Shown here one piece after another: positions 18,282-27,131 of a stretch of 64,000 nt of DNA. The stretch is from positions 42,126 through 106,125 of the forward strand of contig JAENYG010000012.1 of NCBI GenBank assembly GCA_016841875.1. The letters run 5' to 3'. Within the stretch, counting starts at the first letter, position 1. Each line of letters starts with the position of its first letter. The position numbers and the translations under genes are program-made. This stretch comes from Syntrophomonas sp. (GTDB taxonomy: Bacteria > Bacillota > Syntrophomonadia > Syntrophomonadales > Syntrophomonadaceae). Under the pieces are notes generated by a model. That model did not search any database. It was not told the DNA's origin and was given only the letters and a program-made list of their open reading frames with translations.

Positions 18282-19109
18282 CTAGCAGCGGTGATGGGTT
18301 ACTCTTAAAGGCAGATTAAACTTATGGGTAATAGTATTTCCTACTGTTTCTATATCCTCCATGGTAACATCGATAACCAGGCACTTCAGTTTGGCATAAA
18401 TACGGTAAGCATTATCCAGTTCCTCCGCTACCATTTCATCCAGACTATCAATATCCTGAGGAAGATCAAAACTCCTCATGCGCTCCTTACGGAGTTTCAT
18501 TAAGGTTTCTATATCAATAGTTAATCCTACCATAGACACTTTCCCTTTAAGATCCACAATTTCCTGGGGTATTTCTGTATCAATCTCTATAGGATAATTG
18601 GCTACTTTGATTCCCAAATTAGCAAGATGCATAGCTAATGGGGTTTTCGATGTTCTGGGCAGCCCCAGGATGATCAAATTAGCTTCATGTATGGTTTCTA
18701 AATTTTGACCATTATCATGTTCAATAGTAAATTCAATCGCCTTCATACGATTGAAGTACTGGTCATCCAGTGTATGAGTTAAACCAGAAATGTATGCGGG
18801 CTTCAAACCAGTTTTGATTTCGATAACCTTAAATAACGGCTCCATAACATTTACCGCTAAAATACCTTTTTCTTTGGCATGTATTTCCATGTATTTGCTC
18901 AACTCAGGTTTCACGATAGTATATACAATAACTGCATCTTCTTCAACGGCTTTGGCGACAATTGTTCTTACCTGTTCTTCTTTATTCACCCGTGAAAAAC
19001 GTGTAACATTCCGATCTACTTCAAATTGCAGAACTGAAGCAATAGCTATTTTTTCAGCAGTTTCACCTACAGAGTCTGACACGGCAAAGATGTGCAACTT
19101 TTCAGACAT
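18282..19109 (-). CDS. ppsR: Pyruvate, phosphate dikinase regulatory protein (kinase/pyrophosphorylase)
   Basis: DUF299 family bifunctional enzyme that inactivates PPDK or PEP synthase by ADP-dependent Thr phosphorylation and reactivates it by Pi-dependent dephosphorylation. Visible: HIFAVSDSVGETAEKIA at the N-terminus, the P-loop-like LGLPRTSKTPLAMHLANLG near residue 150, and the conserved end YAKLKCLVIDVTMEDIETVG. The length of 275 residues is normal. ATG at 19109 (MSEKLHI) has GGGGG 9 bases upstream, better than the in-frame ATG at 19118. No ppdK gene is in the window, so its target lies elsewhere. Confidence 0.93.
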   Translation of the reverse strand: MSEKLHIFAVSDSVGETAEKIAIASVLQFEVDRNVTRFSRVNKEEQVRTIVAKAVEEDAVIVYTIVKPELSKYMEIHAKEKGILAVNVMEPLFKVIEIKTGLKPAYISGLTHTLDDQYFNRMKAIEFTIEHDNGQNLETIHEANLIILGLPRTSKTPLAMHLANLGIKVANYPIEIDTEIPQEIVDLKGKVSMVGLTIDIETLMKLRKERMRSFDLPQDIDSLDEMVAEELDNAYRIYAKLKCLVIDVTMEDIETVGNTITHKFNLPLRVTHHRC

Positions 19110-19237
19110 AATTATCATCCCCCTATCTGGTTGTGTAAGTCCCCTATTATAAACTATTCTACAATATTGGATTATTTCCCTTCTTTTTTGAGTTCCAGAA
19201 AAAGGTTAATCAGTTTGTGCAGCTGTACATCTCCCCA

Positions 19238-20359
19238 TCATGACCATATTTCAACTGCTCCTTCAGGGTAGTCGCTGCTTTCATTAGAGGCAATATAACT
19301 GGAATCTACACCAAGCAGCTCACATATCTCTTCTATCGGGGCATATACAACACCATCGACTGAAATAGGAGGTTTTTCCAAAGCATATTCTTTTTGATTG
19401 ACTGTATATCTTCGCTCCCCAACGATAACCGTTATATTCTTTCCTCCATCGATGTTAAAACTAAACAGCCCATAACCGTATAAAGTATCAAATCCTGCTG
19501 TTCCAAGATCGATGGCCTGGTAATTAAGCATGTTTTTCAGATCCTCTGATGAAGGATAATGCCCAAAGCGCATCAGGGTGCGGGAGTAGATCAAGGCGGC
19601 TGCTCCCGTAATATGGGGAGCTGCCATTGACGTACCCGAAAGTTTAACATACTTTCCACCAGGATAAGTGGAATAAGTATCTACCCCGGGTGCCACTATA
19701 TCAATTCGGTCATTAGAATCGCTGAAATCGGCTATCCCGGTCTTTAAATCTACTGCTCCTACAGCGAGACTCTCAGGGTAATAAGCTGGATATGATATTT
19801 CACGGGTGTCAGGGTCAGCATCTCCTGAATTGCCGGCCGCGCAGACTACGGTTATACCTGCTTCAACCAGATTGATAATCTCCTGATGCATCGCAGTATT
19901 CGGGAAAGGACCTCCCAGGCTCATATTTACTACATTTACTTTTTCACCAGCAGAACCCGTCCAGCTGCGCGTCCACTTCAAGCCTTGAACTATATCGCTG
20001 TATGAGCCAAAACCATCTTTACTCAATACTTTTACTGCCAGCAGTTTGGCCTGAGGAGCGACCCCCAGCAGTACTCCATTGGCCGCAATAGTTCCTGCCA
20101 CATGAGTTCCATGTCCGTTCAAATCAAGATAATCAGGTTCGCCTGGCACAAAACTGATCCCCCCTATTACATTGGCTTTAAGATCAGGGTGGGTGTAATC
20201 TATGCCAGTATCGATAATTGCCACCACGGAACCCTCTCCCTGTGTGGACGGCCACATTTTTCTAGCTGCGATGAGAGATACCCCTGGAGGTGCCCATCCC
20301 TCCTCCTTTTGGAATAAACTATCATAAATCTGAATGATTTCAGGTTTTATTATATACAT
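19238..20359 (-). CDS. Subtilisin-like serine protease (S8) with stalk-like C-terminal module
   Basis: Serine protease of 373 residues with the complete triad: Asp50 (AIIDTGID), His83 (NGHGTHVAGT), oxyanion Asn177 (CAAGNSG) and Ser244 (SGTSMAAPH). No signal peptide is visible, so it may be cytoplasmic, spore-associated, or exported by another route. After the catalytic domain (to about residue 310) comes a 60-residue tail (VIVGERRYTVNQKEYALEKP, then PISVDGVVYAPIEEICELLG) resembling half of a copper-amine-oxidase-N-like stalk domain. Start ATG 20359 with AAGGAGAG upstream; an adjacent TTG at 20362 is possible. Monocistronic. Confidence 0.92.
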   Translation of the reverse strand: MYIIKPEIIQIYDSLFQKEEGWAPPGVSLIAARKMWPSTQGEGSVVAIIDTGIDYTHPDLKANVIGGISFVPGEPDYLDLNGHGTHVAGTIAANGVLLGVAPQAKLLAVKVLSKDGFGSYSDIVQGLKWTRSWTGSAGEKVNVVNMSLGGPFPNTAMHQEIINLVEAGITVVCAAGNSGDADPDTREISYPAYYPESLAVGAVDLKTGIADFSDSNDRIDIVAPGVDTYSTYPGGKYVKLSGTSMAAPHITGAAALIYSRTLMRFGHYPSSEDLKNMLNYQAIDLGTAGFDTLYGYGLFSFNIDGGKNITVIVGERRYTVNQKEYALEKPPISVDGVVYAPIEEICELLGVDSSYIASNESSDYPEGAVEIWS

Positions 20360-20537
20360 CAACTATCACTCTCCTTGCTTTATTCTAAGCAGGAGAAAGA
20401 AATGTGTTCATGCTTATATTTAATTAATTATTATTATTCAAATTTAATATTTATTTCACTTTGTTAGGTTAACATATGTTTTTTTTAAAATAATAATGAT
20501 AATATAAGTATTAGGAAATATTAGGGTGAGTGATCAA

Positions 20538-20663
20538 ATGGGTACCGAGGAATCAACAGCACTAGTAATAATCATTATTGTTCTTAGTCTGGGCCTGATA
20601 GCAGGAATAATCGGAGTCTTAATTTTTAGCAGCAACCTTTCCGATTGGTTTAAAAAATTATAA
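20538..20663 (+). CDS. Small single-pass membrane protein (41 residues)
   Basis: ATG at 20538 behind AGGGTGAG opens a 41-residue frame: short acidic start (MGTEESTA), one hydrophobic helix (LVIIIIVLSLGLIAGIIGVL) and a basic end (SDWFKKL). Followed by a convincing terminator (20724-20757), so it is likely a real small gene. Its role is unknown. Confidence 0.6.
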   Translation: MGTEESTALVIIIIVLSLGLIAGIIGVLIFSSNLSDWFKKL

Positions 20664-20723
20664 ACCATAAAATGCGCATATTGCTTCAATAGGGTTCTAT
20701 GTACTTTTTTAAGATACTTAATG

Positions 20724-20757
20724 AGCAGGGTATTATATACTCTGCTTTCGCTTTTTT
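20724..20757 (+). terminator. Terminator after the 41-residue membrane protein
   Basis: AGCAGGGTAT (20724-20733), loop TAT, ATACTCTGCT (20737-20746) with one G-T pair, then TTCGCTTTTTT. Confidence 0.8.
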
Positions 20758-20830
20758 CACCTTTATTTCAGGGAACGTATGTTTGCTTATGCTATAATTA
20801 TAAAAAATAATGGGTTTTGAGGTCTGTACA

Positions 20831-21013
20831 ATGAAAACCGGAATTGCTACCCTCCCTCTGCACGGAGGCAAATGCCCTGCATGGCTCTTTAATCATGACT
20901 CACAAGCCGCTATTTGCTGCGATCTAGCAGCTGCCCCTACCCTTAATATGGTATCGGCTGCTAATAGCGATATTACCTATATACTTCAACCCCGCCTTTT
21001 TAACGACTGCTGA
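20831..21013 (+). pseudogene. DUF763 family N-terminal remnant
   Basis: The frame opens with MKTGIATLPLHGGKCPAWLF, which matches the conserved N-terminus of DUF763 proteins (normally several hundred residues), then runs into 40 residues unlike that family and stops at 21013. A TATAAT lies at 20793-20798. Only the first 20 codons are recognisable, so this is a truncated relic. Confidence 0.55.
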
Positions 21014-21296
21014 TCAACCGGGACTTGTTTCAAACAGAGCTACTTCGCCAATATTATTAGTTCAACCTATCCGCATCGGGCTACGGCAGTTAAGGCTCAC
21101 ATTGCGGCCACTTATCGTCATGCAATGCCTTTGCAGAACCTCAATCCATACTAAATGCTGTGAAATTAAATTTTCCTTATACCCCGGTATAGAATAGTCT
21201 TACAGACTTATCTATTGATTATGGTGGTGAGTGATAGCACCATAATCATTGTCGAATTTGCTCGATATTTGCTACCATATTGGCAGGGTTAGTCTG

Positions 21297-21664
21297 ATGC
21301 TGCAGATGTGCACATACGGAATTGACCGCAACTACCCGTTGAGCAAGGGCAAGGTTTATGACCTCGACATAGTAACTCCAGATGCCAGTAGATATTAAGT
21401 ATACTGCTGCAGGCCAATGAAAAGAAAGGCTGTAAAATCCTGCTGGAAAAATTTGTTCAATATGGTTTTAAAGAATTAAAGTTATGTGAAATGAGAGAAA
21501 ATTATGAACTTGATCGTGAATATAAGCTCTTCTCCCCAATCGGGGAGTATTCATTTTATTACTCAAATAAATGTCCTGGCCTGCATTTGACAATGGCAAG
21601 CCCAAGACATTATTCGACCAATTATATGTTATCATCGTTTTATTACGCCAGAAAAATATTTTAA
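21297..21664 (+). pseudogene. Decayed coding scraps
   Basis: Two overlapping frame fragments with protein-like composition. One (21297-21398) contains GIDRNYPLSKGKVYDLDIV; the other (21392-21664) lacks a start codon but reads 90 residues such as KILLEKFVQYGFKELKLCEM and CPGLHLTMASPRHYSTNY before a stop. I do not recognise either. Together with the DUF763 relic they indicate that 20664-21964 is a stretch of gene decay; apart from a hairpin at 21772 nothing else was identified there. Confidence 0.35.
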
Positions 21665-21771
21665 ATAACTTCAAATAATATATTGCACATTTTGTCGCTT
21701 TATGTAATAATATAGTTAACCTTCACCCCCCATATAATATAAAAACATAAATTCCATCACATTCCCTCTCC

Positions 21772-21796
21772 ATATGAGCCCGCAAAGGGCTCATAT
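21772..21796. terminator. Hairpin in the gap before minD
   Basis: ATATGAGCCC (21772-21781), loop GCAAA, GGGCTCATAT (21787-21796). Stem is strong but the following T-run is weak, so it may be a relic terminator. Confidence 0.45.
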
Positions 21797-21964
21797 ATCA
21801 TTTCATGTGAATTTTTTTATTTATAAAACAACTATATTCTACAATTTCCTAAATTAGCAGTTTATTCCGATAGGATAATCATTTAGAATAAGAGATATAT
21901 TATTGAATTAATGCTACCATAGCCTGAATTTGTATGACAATTTAGAAGGGGAGGTCCTTTTTTA

Positions 21965-22786
21965 ATGGAAAATAGCAAAACCAATGGTGAGGTCATAGTG
22001 GTGACTTCGGGTAAAGGTGGTGTGGGTAAAACTACTACCGTAGCAAATTTGAGTACTTCTCTGGCTAGAATGGGTTATAAAGTAGCTGTTATGGACCTGG
22101 ATATAGGGTTAAAAAAGTTGGACTTGATATTAGGCCTGGAAAACCGGGTCATCTATGATATCGTCCAGGTTATTGAAGGTGAATGCACTCTTAAGCAGGC
22201 ACTGGTCAAAGATAAGAGATTTCCTGGACTGTGCATGCTTCCCGCCGCTCAAACCAGAAATAAAGATGATATCAATGCAGAACAAGTGCAGGTAGTTTGT
22301 GATAATCTAAGGCAAGAATTTGATTATATATTTATAGACTGCCCGGCTGGCATAGAACAGGGATTCAAGAATTCAATCGCTGCTGCCGATAAAGCTATTG
22401 TAGTCACTAACCCTGAGGTCTCAGCAGTTAGAGATGCAGATAGAATAATCGGCATGCTGGAATCAGCTCAATATAACGATATTCACCTGCTGGTAAATCG
22501 GGTACAGAATGATATGATAAAAAGCGGTAATATGTTGAGTATAGAAGATTTAACCGAACATCTTTGTATAAACTTGCTGGGTATCGTGCCCGAAGATAGA
22601 AATGTTCTTATTTCAACCAATAAAGGCGAACCTATCATATTAAACGAACGCAGCCAGGCTTCTCAGGCTTTCAATAATATAGCCCAGAGAATCACCGGAA
22701 AAGAGGTCCCATTTCTTGAATTGGATGATAATTCCTTCTGGAATAAGTTAAGGGGTCTGGGACGGAGTCTTATACCTACCAGATAA
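21965..22786 (+). CDS. minD: Septum site-determining ATPase MinD
   Basis: ParA/MinD-type ATPase that binds the membrane as a dimer and recruits MinC to block polar division. Deviant Walker A GKGGVGKTT near residue 17, switch segment VMDLDIGLKKLDLILGLE, IFIDCPAGIEQGF, and a C-terminal amphipathic membrane-targeting helix (FWNKLRGLGRSLIP). 273 residues is normal. Start ATG 21965 follows GGGGAGG. First of three min genes in the unusual order D-E-C. Confidence 0.95.
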   Translation: MENSKTNGEVIVVTSGKGGVGKTTTVANLSTSLARMGYKVAVMDLDIGLKKLDLILGLENRVIYDIVQVIEGECTLKQALVKDKRFPGLCMLPAAQTRNKDDINAEQVQVVCDNLRQEFDYIFIDCPAGIEQGFKNSIAAADKAIVVTNPEVSAVRDADRIIGMLESAQYNDIHLLVNRVQNDMIKSGNMLSIEDLTEHLCINLLGIVPEDRNVLISTNKGEPIILNERSQASQAFNNIAQRITGKEVPFLELDDNSFWNKLRGLGRSLIPTR

Positions 22787-22801
22787 AAGGGGGTAGTAAA
22801 T

Positions 22802-23053
22802 GTGTTAACTTTTATAAAGAATGTATTTAAACAGGAACAAAATTCCAGCCGGCGGCAGGCCAATGACCGACTAAGAGTTGTTCTGGCCCACGATCGAGCC
22901 GGGACTTCAGCCGAAGTGATGGATACTATTAAGGAAGAAATTATTCAGGTCATAGCTAAACACATGGAGATAGTGGGAAATCCAGAAGTCAATTTCATTC
23001 GCGAAGGAAGACATTCAGCTCTGGACATTAGTATTCCTATTAAAGGCAGGTAA
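22802..23053 (+). CDS. minE: Cell division topological specificity factor MinE
   Basis: An 83-residue MinE that stimulates MinD ATPase and drives pole-to-pole dynamics. N-terminal MinD-binding/membrane segment ([10 protein letters not shown]), the anti-MinCD helix region ([14 protein letters not shown]) and the C-terminal dimerisation domain ([22 protein letters not shown]) are all present. Start is GTG at 22802 with AGGGGGTAG 5 bases upstream. It lies 15 bases after minD. Confidence 0.93.
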   Translation: MLTFIKNVFKQEQNSSRRQANDRLRVVLAHDRAGTSAEVMDTIKEEIIQVIAKHMEIVGNPEVNFIREGRHSALDISIPIKGR

Positions 23054-23058
23054 GCATC

Positions 23059-23670
23059 TTGGCCAGTATTAAAATAAAAGGCATCAACAACAACCTGGTA
23101 TTTGTGTTTGAAGAAGGTAATTATTCAGATTATATTCAAATTCTTAAGGATAAATTTGCAGCTAATCAGCAGTTGTTTGAAGGGTCTCCCGTAATTTTCA
23201 AGGGAAAAGGACTTAACTCCCTGTCTTTTGAGGATATTTCCAATCTCCAACAGCTATGTCTGGAGTACGGAATGATATTGAATAATATCGAACTTAACAT
23301 CAACCGCTCCTATTCTAAAGACATATTTATCCATCGGAACGTGCGCAGCGGACAAAAGATACATTCTGAGGGATCAGTAATTGTCTGGGGCGACGTCCAT
23401 GAAAGTTCTGAAATTATAGCTGGAAATGATATCATTATACTTGGCAAAATGGAAGGCATAGCTCACGCTGGCTTTTATGGCAATACCGAAAGTATCGTTT
23501 TCGCCCTGAACCTTTGTCCGGGACAAATTCGTATAGCCAGTAAATTATCCGGTTCTACAGGCAAAAAAGGCAAGCAAATCTTTCCCGAATTCGCTTACCT
23601 TTATGATGATTCGATCTGCATAAAAGAATATAATTCTCGGGACAATCTGGACAGAATAAAGATTTTATAG
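23059..23670 (+). CDS. minC: Septum site-determining protein MinC
   Basis: FtsZ-polymerisation inhibitor. The N-terminal domain (about 1-95) is followed by the C-terminal right-handed beta-helix that binds MinD: RNVRSGQKIHSEGSVIVWGDVHES, GNDIIILGKMEGIAHAG and CPGQIRIAS are typical. 203 residues. The start is TTG at 23059, 5 bases after the minE stop. Placement after minE differs from the usual minC-minD(-minE) order. Confidence 0.93.
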   Translation: MASIKIKGINNNLVFVFEEGNYSDYIQILKDKFAANQQLFEGSPVIFKGKGLNSLSFEDISNLQQLCLEYGMILNNIELNINRSYSKDIFIHRNVRSGQKIHSEGSVIVWGDVHESSEIIAGNDIIILGKMEGIAHAGFYGNTESIVFALNLCPGQIRIASKLSGSTGKKGKQIFPEFAYLYDDSICIKEYNSRDNLDRIKIL

Positions 23671-23696
23671 CGTACAAATATCAAGTTCGGTGGAAA

Positions 23697-23725
23697 AAGT
23701 GGGGGTAACCCACTTCACTTTTTTA
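23697..23725 (+). terminator. Terminator of the min operon
   Basis: AAGTGGG (23697-23703), loop GGTAA, CCCACTT (23709-23715) followed by CACTTTTTT. Confidence 0.8.
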
Positions 23726-23804
23726 TATAGAACTTTTTCTATATGGCCTTCATCTGCAATCATTGCCCTTGATTTAAAGACCTCTTTAAGATAAAATTTT
23801 TAGC

Positions 23805-24383
23805 TCAAACATAGGTTTTAAGGATTTCTCTGAAATCATTCAGCATGTCTATACGTTCCTGATCATTGACAGTAGGTACAGCAAAATAGTTTTTGTATTG
23901 GATGGGATCAAATCCACAGAATTTGAATATCCCATTTATCATAGTCTGTATTATTCCCAGCATACCGGTGGATATTGCGGTTTCTTCTTCTGCCCCAGAA
24001 GTTGTAATTACCAGCACTCTTTTGCCGCCCAGCAATCCATGAGGACCATCAGGTTCATACCGGTAAGCAAAACCGATACTAAACACCCGATCGATATATC
24101 CTTTTAAGATAGCAGGAAATGAATACCACCACACCGGAGCAATTATTATCAATAGATCCGCCCATTTTACATCTGCCTGCTCGGCCTGGATATCCTCCGG
24201 CAAATAGCCGGTGTGAAAAGCTTTAAAATCCTCTTCGCTCAATACCGGGTCGAATTCCAATCCATATATATCCTTTACCTTAAGATTGATCTCGTTTTGT
24301 TCAAGCATATCTTCAGCTACTCCTGCCAGAGCTGCGTTAAAACTGCCCGGATTAGGATGAGCATATATTATCAAAGCGTTCAT
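23805..24383 (-). CDS. Flavodoxin-fold NAD(P)H oxidoreductase
   Basis: A 192-residue flavodoxin_2 family protein (NAD(P)H:quinone reductase / MdaB / KefF-like) that would carry FMN or FAD and reduce quinones or similar acceptors with two electrons. Visible: ALIIYAHPNPGSFNAAL (phosphate-binding loop), LLIIIAPVWWYSFPAILKGY (flavin contact) and LVITTSGAEEE. ATG 24383 is preceded by GCAGGAGGTG. Followed downstream by the peroxiredoxin gene on the same strand but after its own start and end signals; a joint role in redox defence is only suggestive. Confidence 0.88.
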   Translation of the reverse strand: MNALIIYAHPNPGSFNAALAGVAEDMLEQNEINLKVKDIYGLEFDPVLSEEDFKAFHTGYLPEDIQAEQADVKWADLLIIIAPVWWYSFPAILKGYIDRVFSIGFAYRYEPDGPHGLLGGKRVLVITTSGAEEETAISTGMLGIIQTMINGIFKFCGFDPIQYKNYFAVPTVNDQERIDMLNDFREILKTYV

Positions 24384-24442
24384 GACAGCACCTCCTGCTG
24401 ATTATTATGTCCTCTATGCAGAAGTATATTACCGGTTAAAGA

Positions 24443-24471
24443 AAGGAAGCCGTATTTTTCCCGGCTTCCTT
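24443..24471 (-). terminator. Hairpin after the selenocysteine peroxiredoxin
   Basis: AAGGAAGCCG (24443-24452) pairs with CGGCTTCCTT (24462-24471); it lies 11 bases beyond the minus-strand stop codon. Confidence 0.65.
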
Positions 24472-24481
24472 AAAATCCAGA

Positions 24482-25072
24482 TCATTTTTGGGGCTGCCAT
24501 ACCTTCCATACATTGCCAGCTAGATCAGTCGAAGGTTTAAGGGTTGGTTCCCCTGGCATCCAGCCCGAAGGCATTACCTCGCCGGTGGCCTGGTTATGTT
24601 GATAAGCCTGTACCTGCCTGAGTAGTTCCTGGGGATTCCTTCCTACCGGAGGTGACAGAACTTCTGCGGCCTGTATGATTCCATCGGGATCGATGAGAAA
24701 TCTTCCCCGCACATTAACTCCCGCATCTTCGTCATAAACATCATAGAGCTTGCCGATTTTACCACCCCGATCACTAAGCATAGGATACGGTATTCCTCCG
24801 TCTACCATCTTGGATAGCTCGGTTTCATTCCATATTTTATGAGAAAACACACTGTCGACACTCATTGACAGTACCTCTACGTTTATTGCCTGTAATTCAC
24901 TATAGCCCACGGCTATACTTGATAATTCAGTAGGTCATACGAAGGTAAAATCCCCCGGGTAAAAACATATTACTACCCATTTGCCTTTATAGTCCTCCAG
25001 ATTGATTTTGGTGATCTTCCCATTATGGAAAGCTTCAGTCTTAAATACGGGAGCCGGTCTGCCAACTAACAT
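24482..25072 (-). CDS. prxU: Selenocysteine-containing peroxiredoxin (AhpC/TSA family)
   Basis: Thiol peroxidase family protein of 196 residues that would reduce peroxides. The frame is open from ATG 25072 (AAGGAGGT 8 bases upstream) to 24482 except for one UGA at codon 46 (24935-24937). That codon falls exactly on the peroxidatic residue: [16 protein letters not shown], where Cys homologues read FTFVCPTEL. A hairpin with bacterial SECIS geometry follows the UGA. Downstream sequence keeps family motifs ([40 protein letters not shown]). The only Cys is ten residues before U46 (VVICFYP); no resolving Cys remains. A simple nonsense mutation is possible but much less likely given position and hairpin. 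Confidence 0.88.
24890..24930 (-). promoter_or_regulatory. Bacterial SECIS element
   Basis: Starting 17 bases after the UGA, UAUAGCC (24917-24911) pairs with GGCUAUA (24907-24901) around a GUG loop. An outer stem, CUGAAUU (24930-24924) with AAUUACAG (24897-24890, one bulged A), extends it. Distance and G-containing apical loop fit SelB-dependent bSECIS elements. Confidence 0.8.
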
Positions 25073-25287
25073 GAATATCGACCTCCTTCTTAACCTTGTT
25101 TTATCAACTGCGGTTATGACCTCAGTATAGCCCGTCTGTTATACCTCCACAAGCAGGCCTACCGCACAGTGGGCCTTTAGTAAAATAATACCAGGCTGGG
25201 TTGAGGACATTACATTACGAATGGGCATGGGATTTATATCAGATCGATATAATGTTAGGCTATTATTATTATTTCAAAGTTTCATAG

Positions 25288-26952
25288 CTAAGATTTCATA
25301 GAGGAGATCAAAAAAATGAGCAGTCCTATGCCTGCCAGTGCAAAACCAGCCACACCAAAAACCGAGTATTGTTCAATAATATCAGGATGACTGCCATGGA
25401 CTATCAAAGATGACCCTATCAGTCCCCCGGTAATGATCAGGCTGGAGCTGAGACGGCTTACCAGCTGGGCCATTTTATGGTGGGACTTTTCACTCAAGTC
25501 TACATTCATAGTAAACTGCAGGTTGCCTCTACTAGTAGCTTTAATAATTTCATGCAAATCATGAGGCAGCGCCCCCAGAGGTTTTATATCCCGGTAATAT
25601 CTGCGATTAAGATATTTATAAACATTCTCTGGTTTAAGTCGTTCTTTATAAACCTTATTGGCCAGCTCACTGGCAGTTTCCATAAAGTCATAACTGGGAT
25701 CAAGCTTTTTGCCTACCCCTTCTACCGTTATTAGTGCCTTCATCAGGGAGGTGAGATAAGCCGGTAGTTTTAACTGATAGTTATAGGCTAACGTCATAAT
25801 ATCTTTACGCAGGCGGTTCATATCCAGCTTACCCAGACCACCTGATGACACATTCAAAACCACGTCACTGAAATCTTCCAGAAAATCTTCTGGATTATGT
25901 TTCAGTCTATCTAGAATACCCATAGATTGAAGGGCGGACATAGCTCGCTCCATATCCTGCTTGCTGATGCCCAGGATCAACTCACCTATATTCATCAGCC
26001 TGGTTTCGGTAAGAGTACCGATTTCACCAAAATCAATGAAGCAGATCTGGTTTTCATTCACTATAATTATATTGCCCGGATGGGGATCAGCCTGAAAAAA
26101 CCCATGAAATACGATCTGGGACAAAAATGTTTCTGTACCCAGACGGGATATTTTCCTCACATCCCATCCTCGTCTTTTTATCTCCTCAATATCATTCAGC
26201 TTGACCCCTTCTATATACTCCTCGGTAAGGATTTTCCCTGTGGTATATTCCCAGTATACCCGGGGGATGATTACCCGATCATCTCCCGTAAAGTTATTAT
26301 AAACTATCTCGGTACTCCTGGCTTCCCGAGCATAATCCAGTTCGCGCAGAAACATCTTGGCATAATCTTCGATCATGGCCACGATATTAAGACGTTTAGC
26401 CTCATTAGATCGTCGTTCCGAAAACCTGGCCAGCGTCAGGAGTATCTGCAGGTCATTTTCCACCTGCCGCTCTATACCCGGGCGCTGTACTTTTACGATT
26501 ACCCTTTCCCCGCTCTTCAGCCTGGCTCGGTGCACCTGGCCGATAGAAGCAGCGGCCAGAGGCTGCCAATTAAATTCCTCGAATATATCATCAGGATGTC
26601 CCAGTTCTTTTATCAACTGCTGGATAATTTCCTCATAACTCATAGCCGGGACTTTGTCCTGCAAGCGTTCCATCTGTTCTATGTATGCAGGTGGGAGAAG
26701 ATCCGGGCGGGTACTTAAAACCTGTCCTAGTTTAATAAAAGTAGGTCCAAGTTCCTCCATAGTTATTCTTAATTTTTCAGCCATCAAGTAATGGGCTTCT
26801 TTTCTGCTGCTCATTACATCTCTTCGACTTGCTACAGGAGCCAGACCGGTTAGACCAAATCTCTGCACCACATAGCCCAGTCCATTTTTAATCAACACCC
26901 CCACGATTTGCTGTCTTCTACGAATATTTCTATACTGCTGTTTTAAACCCAT
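25288..26952 (-). CDS. ubiB: UbiB/ABC1/AarF-family atypical kinase
   Basis: A 554-residue protein-kinase-like (ABC1/ADCK) ATPase. Diagnostic motifs: KxGQ motif in [16 protein letters not shown], the Ala-rich loop [13 protein letters not shown], catalytic [11 protein letters not shown], and metal-binding CFIDFGEIG. Two hydrophobic segments at the extreme C-terminus ([15 protein letters not shown] and [16 protein letters not shown]) anchor it in the membrane. In respiring bacteria the family aids ubiquinone synthesis; in anaerobic Clostridia the partner is unknown and may be a lipid or quinone-like pathway. Monocistronic. Confidence 0.92.
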   Translation of the reverse strand: MGLKQQYRNIRRRQQIVGVLIKNGLGYVVQRFGLTGLAPVASRRDVMSSRKEAHYLMAEKLRITMEELGPTFIKLGQVLSTRPDLLPPAYIEQMERLQDKVPAMSYEEIIQQLIKELGHPDDIFEEFNWQPLAAASIGQVHRARLKSGERVIVKVQRPGIERQVENDLQILLTLARFSERRSNEAKRLNIVAMIEDYAKMFLRELDYAREARSTEIVYNNFTGDDRVIIPRVYWEYTTGKILTEEYIEGVKLNDIEEIKRRGWDVRKISRLGTETFLSQIVFHGFFQADPHPGNIIIVNENQICFIDFGEIGTLTETRLMNIGELILGISKQDMERAMSALQSMGILDRLKHNPEDFLEDFSDVVLNVSSGGLGKLDMNRLRKDIMTLAYNYQLKLPAYLTSLMKALITVEGVGKKLDPSYDFMETASELANKVYKERLKPENVYKYLNRRYYRDIKPLGALPHDLHEIIKATSRGNLQFTMNVDLSEKSHHKMAQLVSRLSSSLIITGGLIGSSLIVHGSHPDIIEQYSVFGVAGFALAGIGLLIFLISSMKS

Positions 26953-27063
26953 ATCGGTTCCCCCCTCAAGTGCAAGCTATTATAAACACTGTTTTAGATA
27001 ATTCGATTTTATTCTTATGCTTTCCTCTTATTCTACCAAAAGGGCTGTTCACACAAAACAAAC

Positions 27064-27095
27064 AGGCAGCAGATCAATGGTCTGGCTGCCTTTTT
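27064..27095. terminator. Terminator below the amidase gene
   Basis: GGCAGC (27065-27070) and GCTGCC (27085-27090) form the stem. It has T-rich sequence on both strands' exits (TTTTT on plus, TGTTTGTTTTG on minus), so it can stop the minus-strand amidase transcript. Confidence 0.75.
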
Positions 27096-27131
27096 AATTA
27101 ACTGAACTATAATCAAGACCTATGTTTGAAT

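Noticed and set aside
24935..24937. UGA as a simple nonsense mutation making the peroxiredoxin a pseudogene
   Set aside because: It sits exactly on the catalytic Cys position, the rest of the frame is intact, the start and ribosome site are good and a SECIS-like hairpin follows at the right distance.
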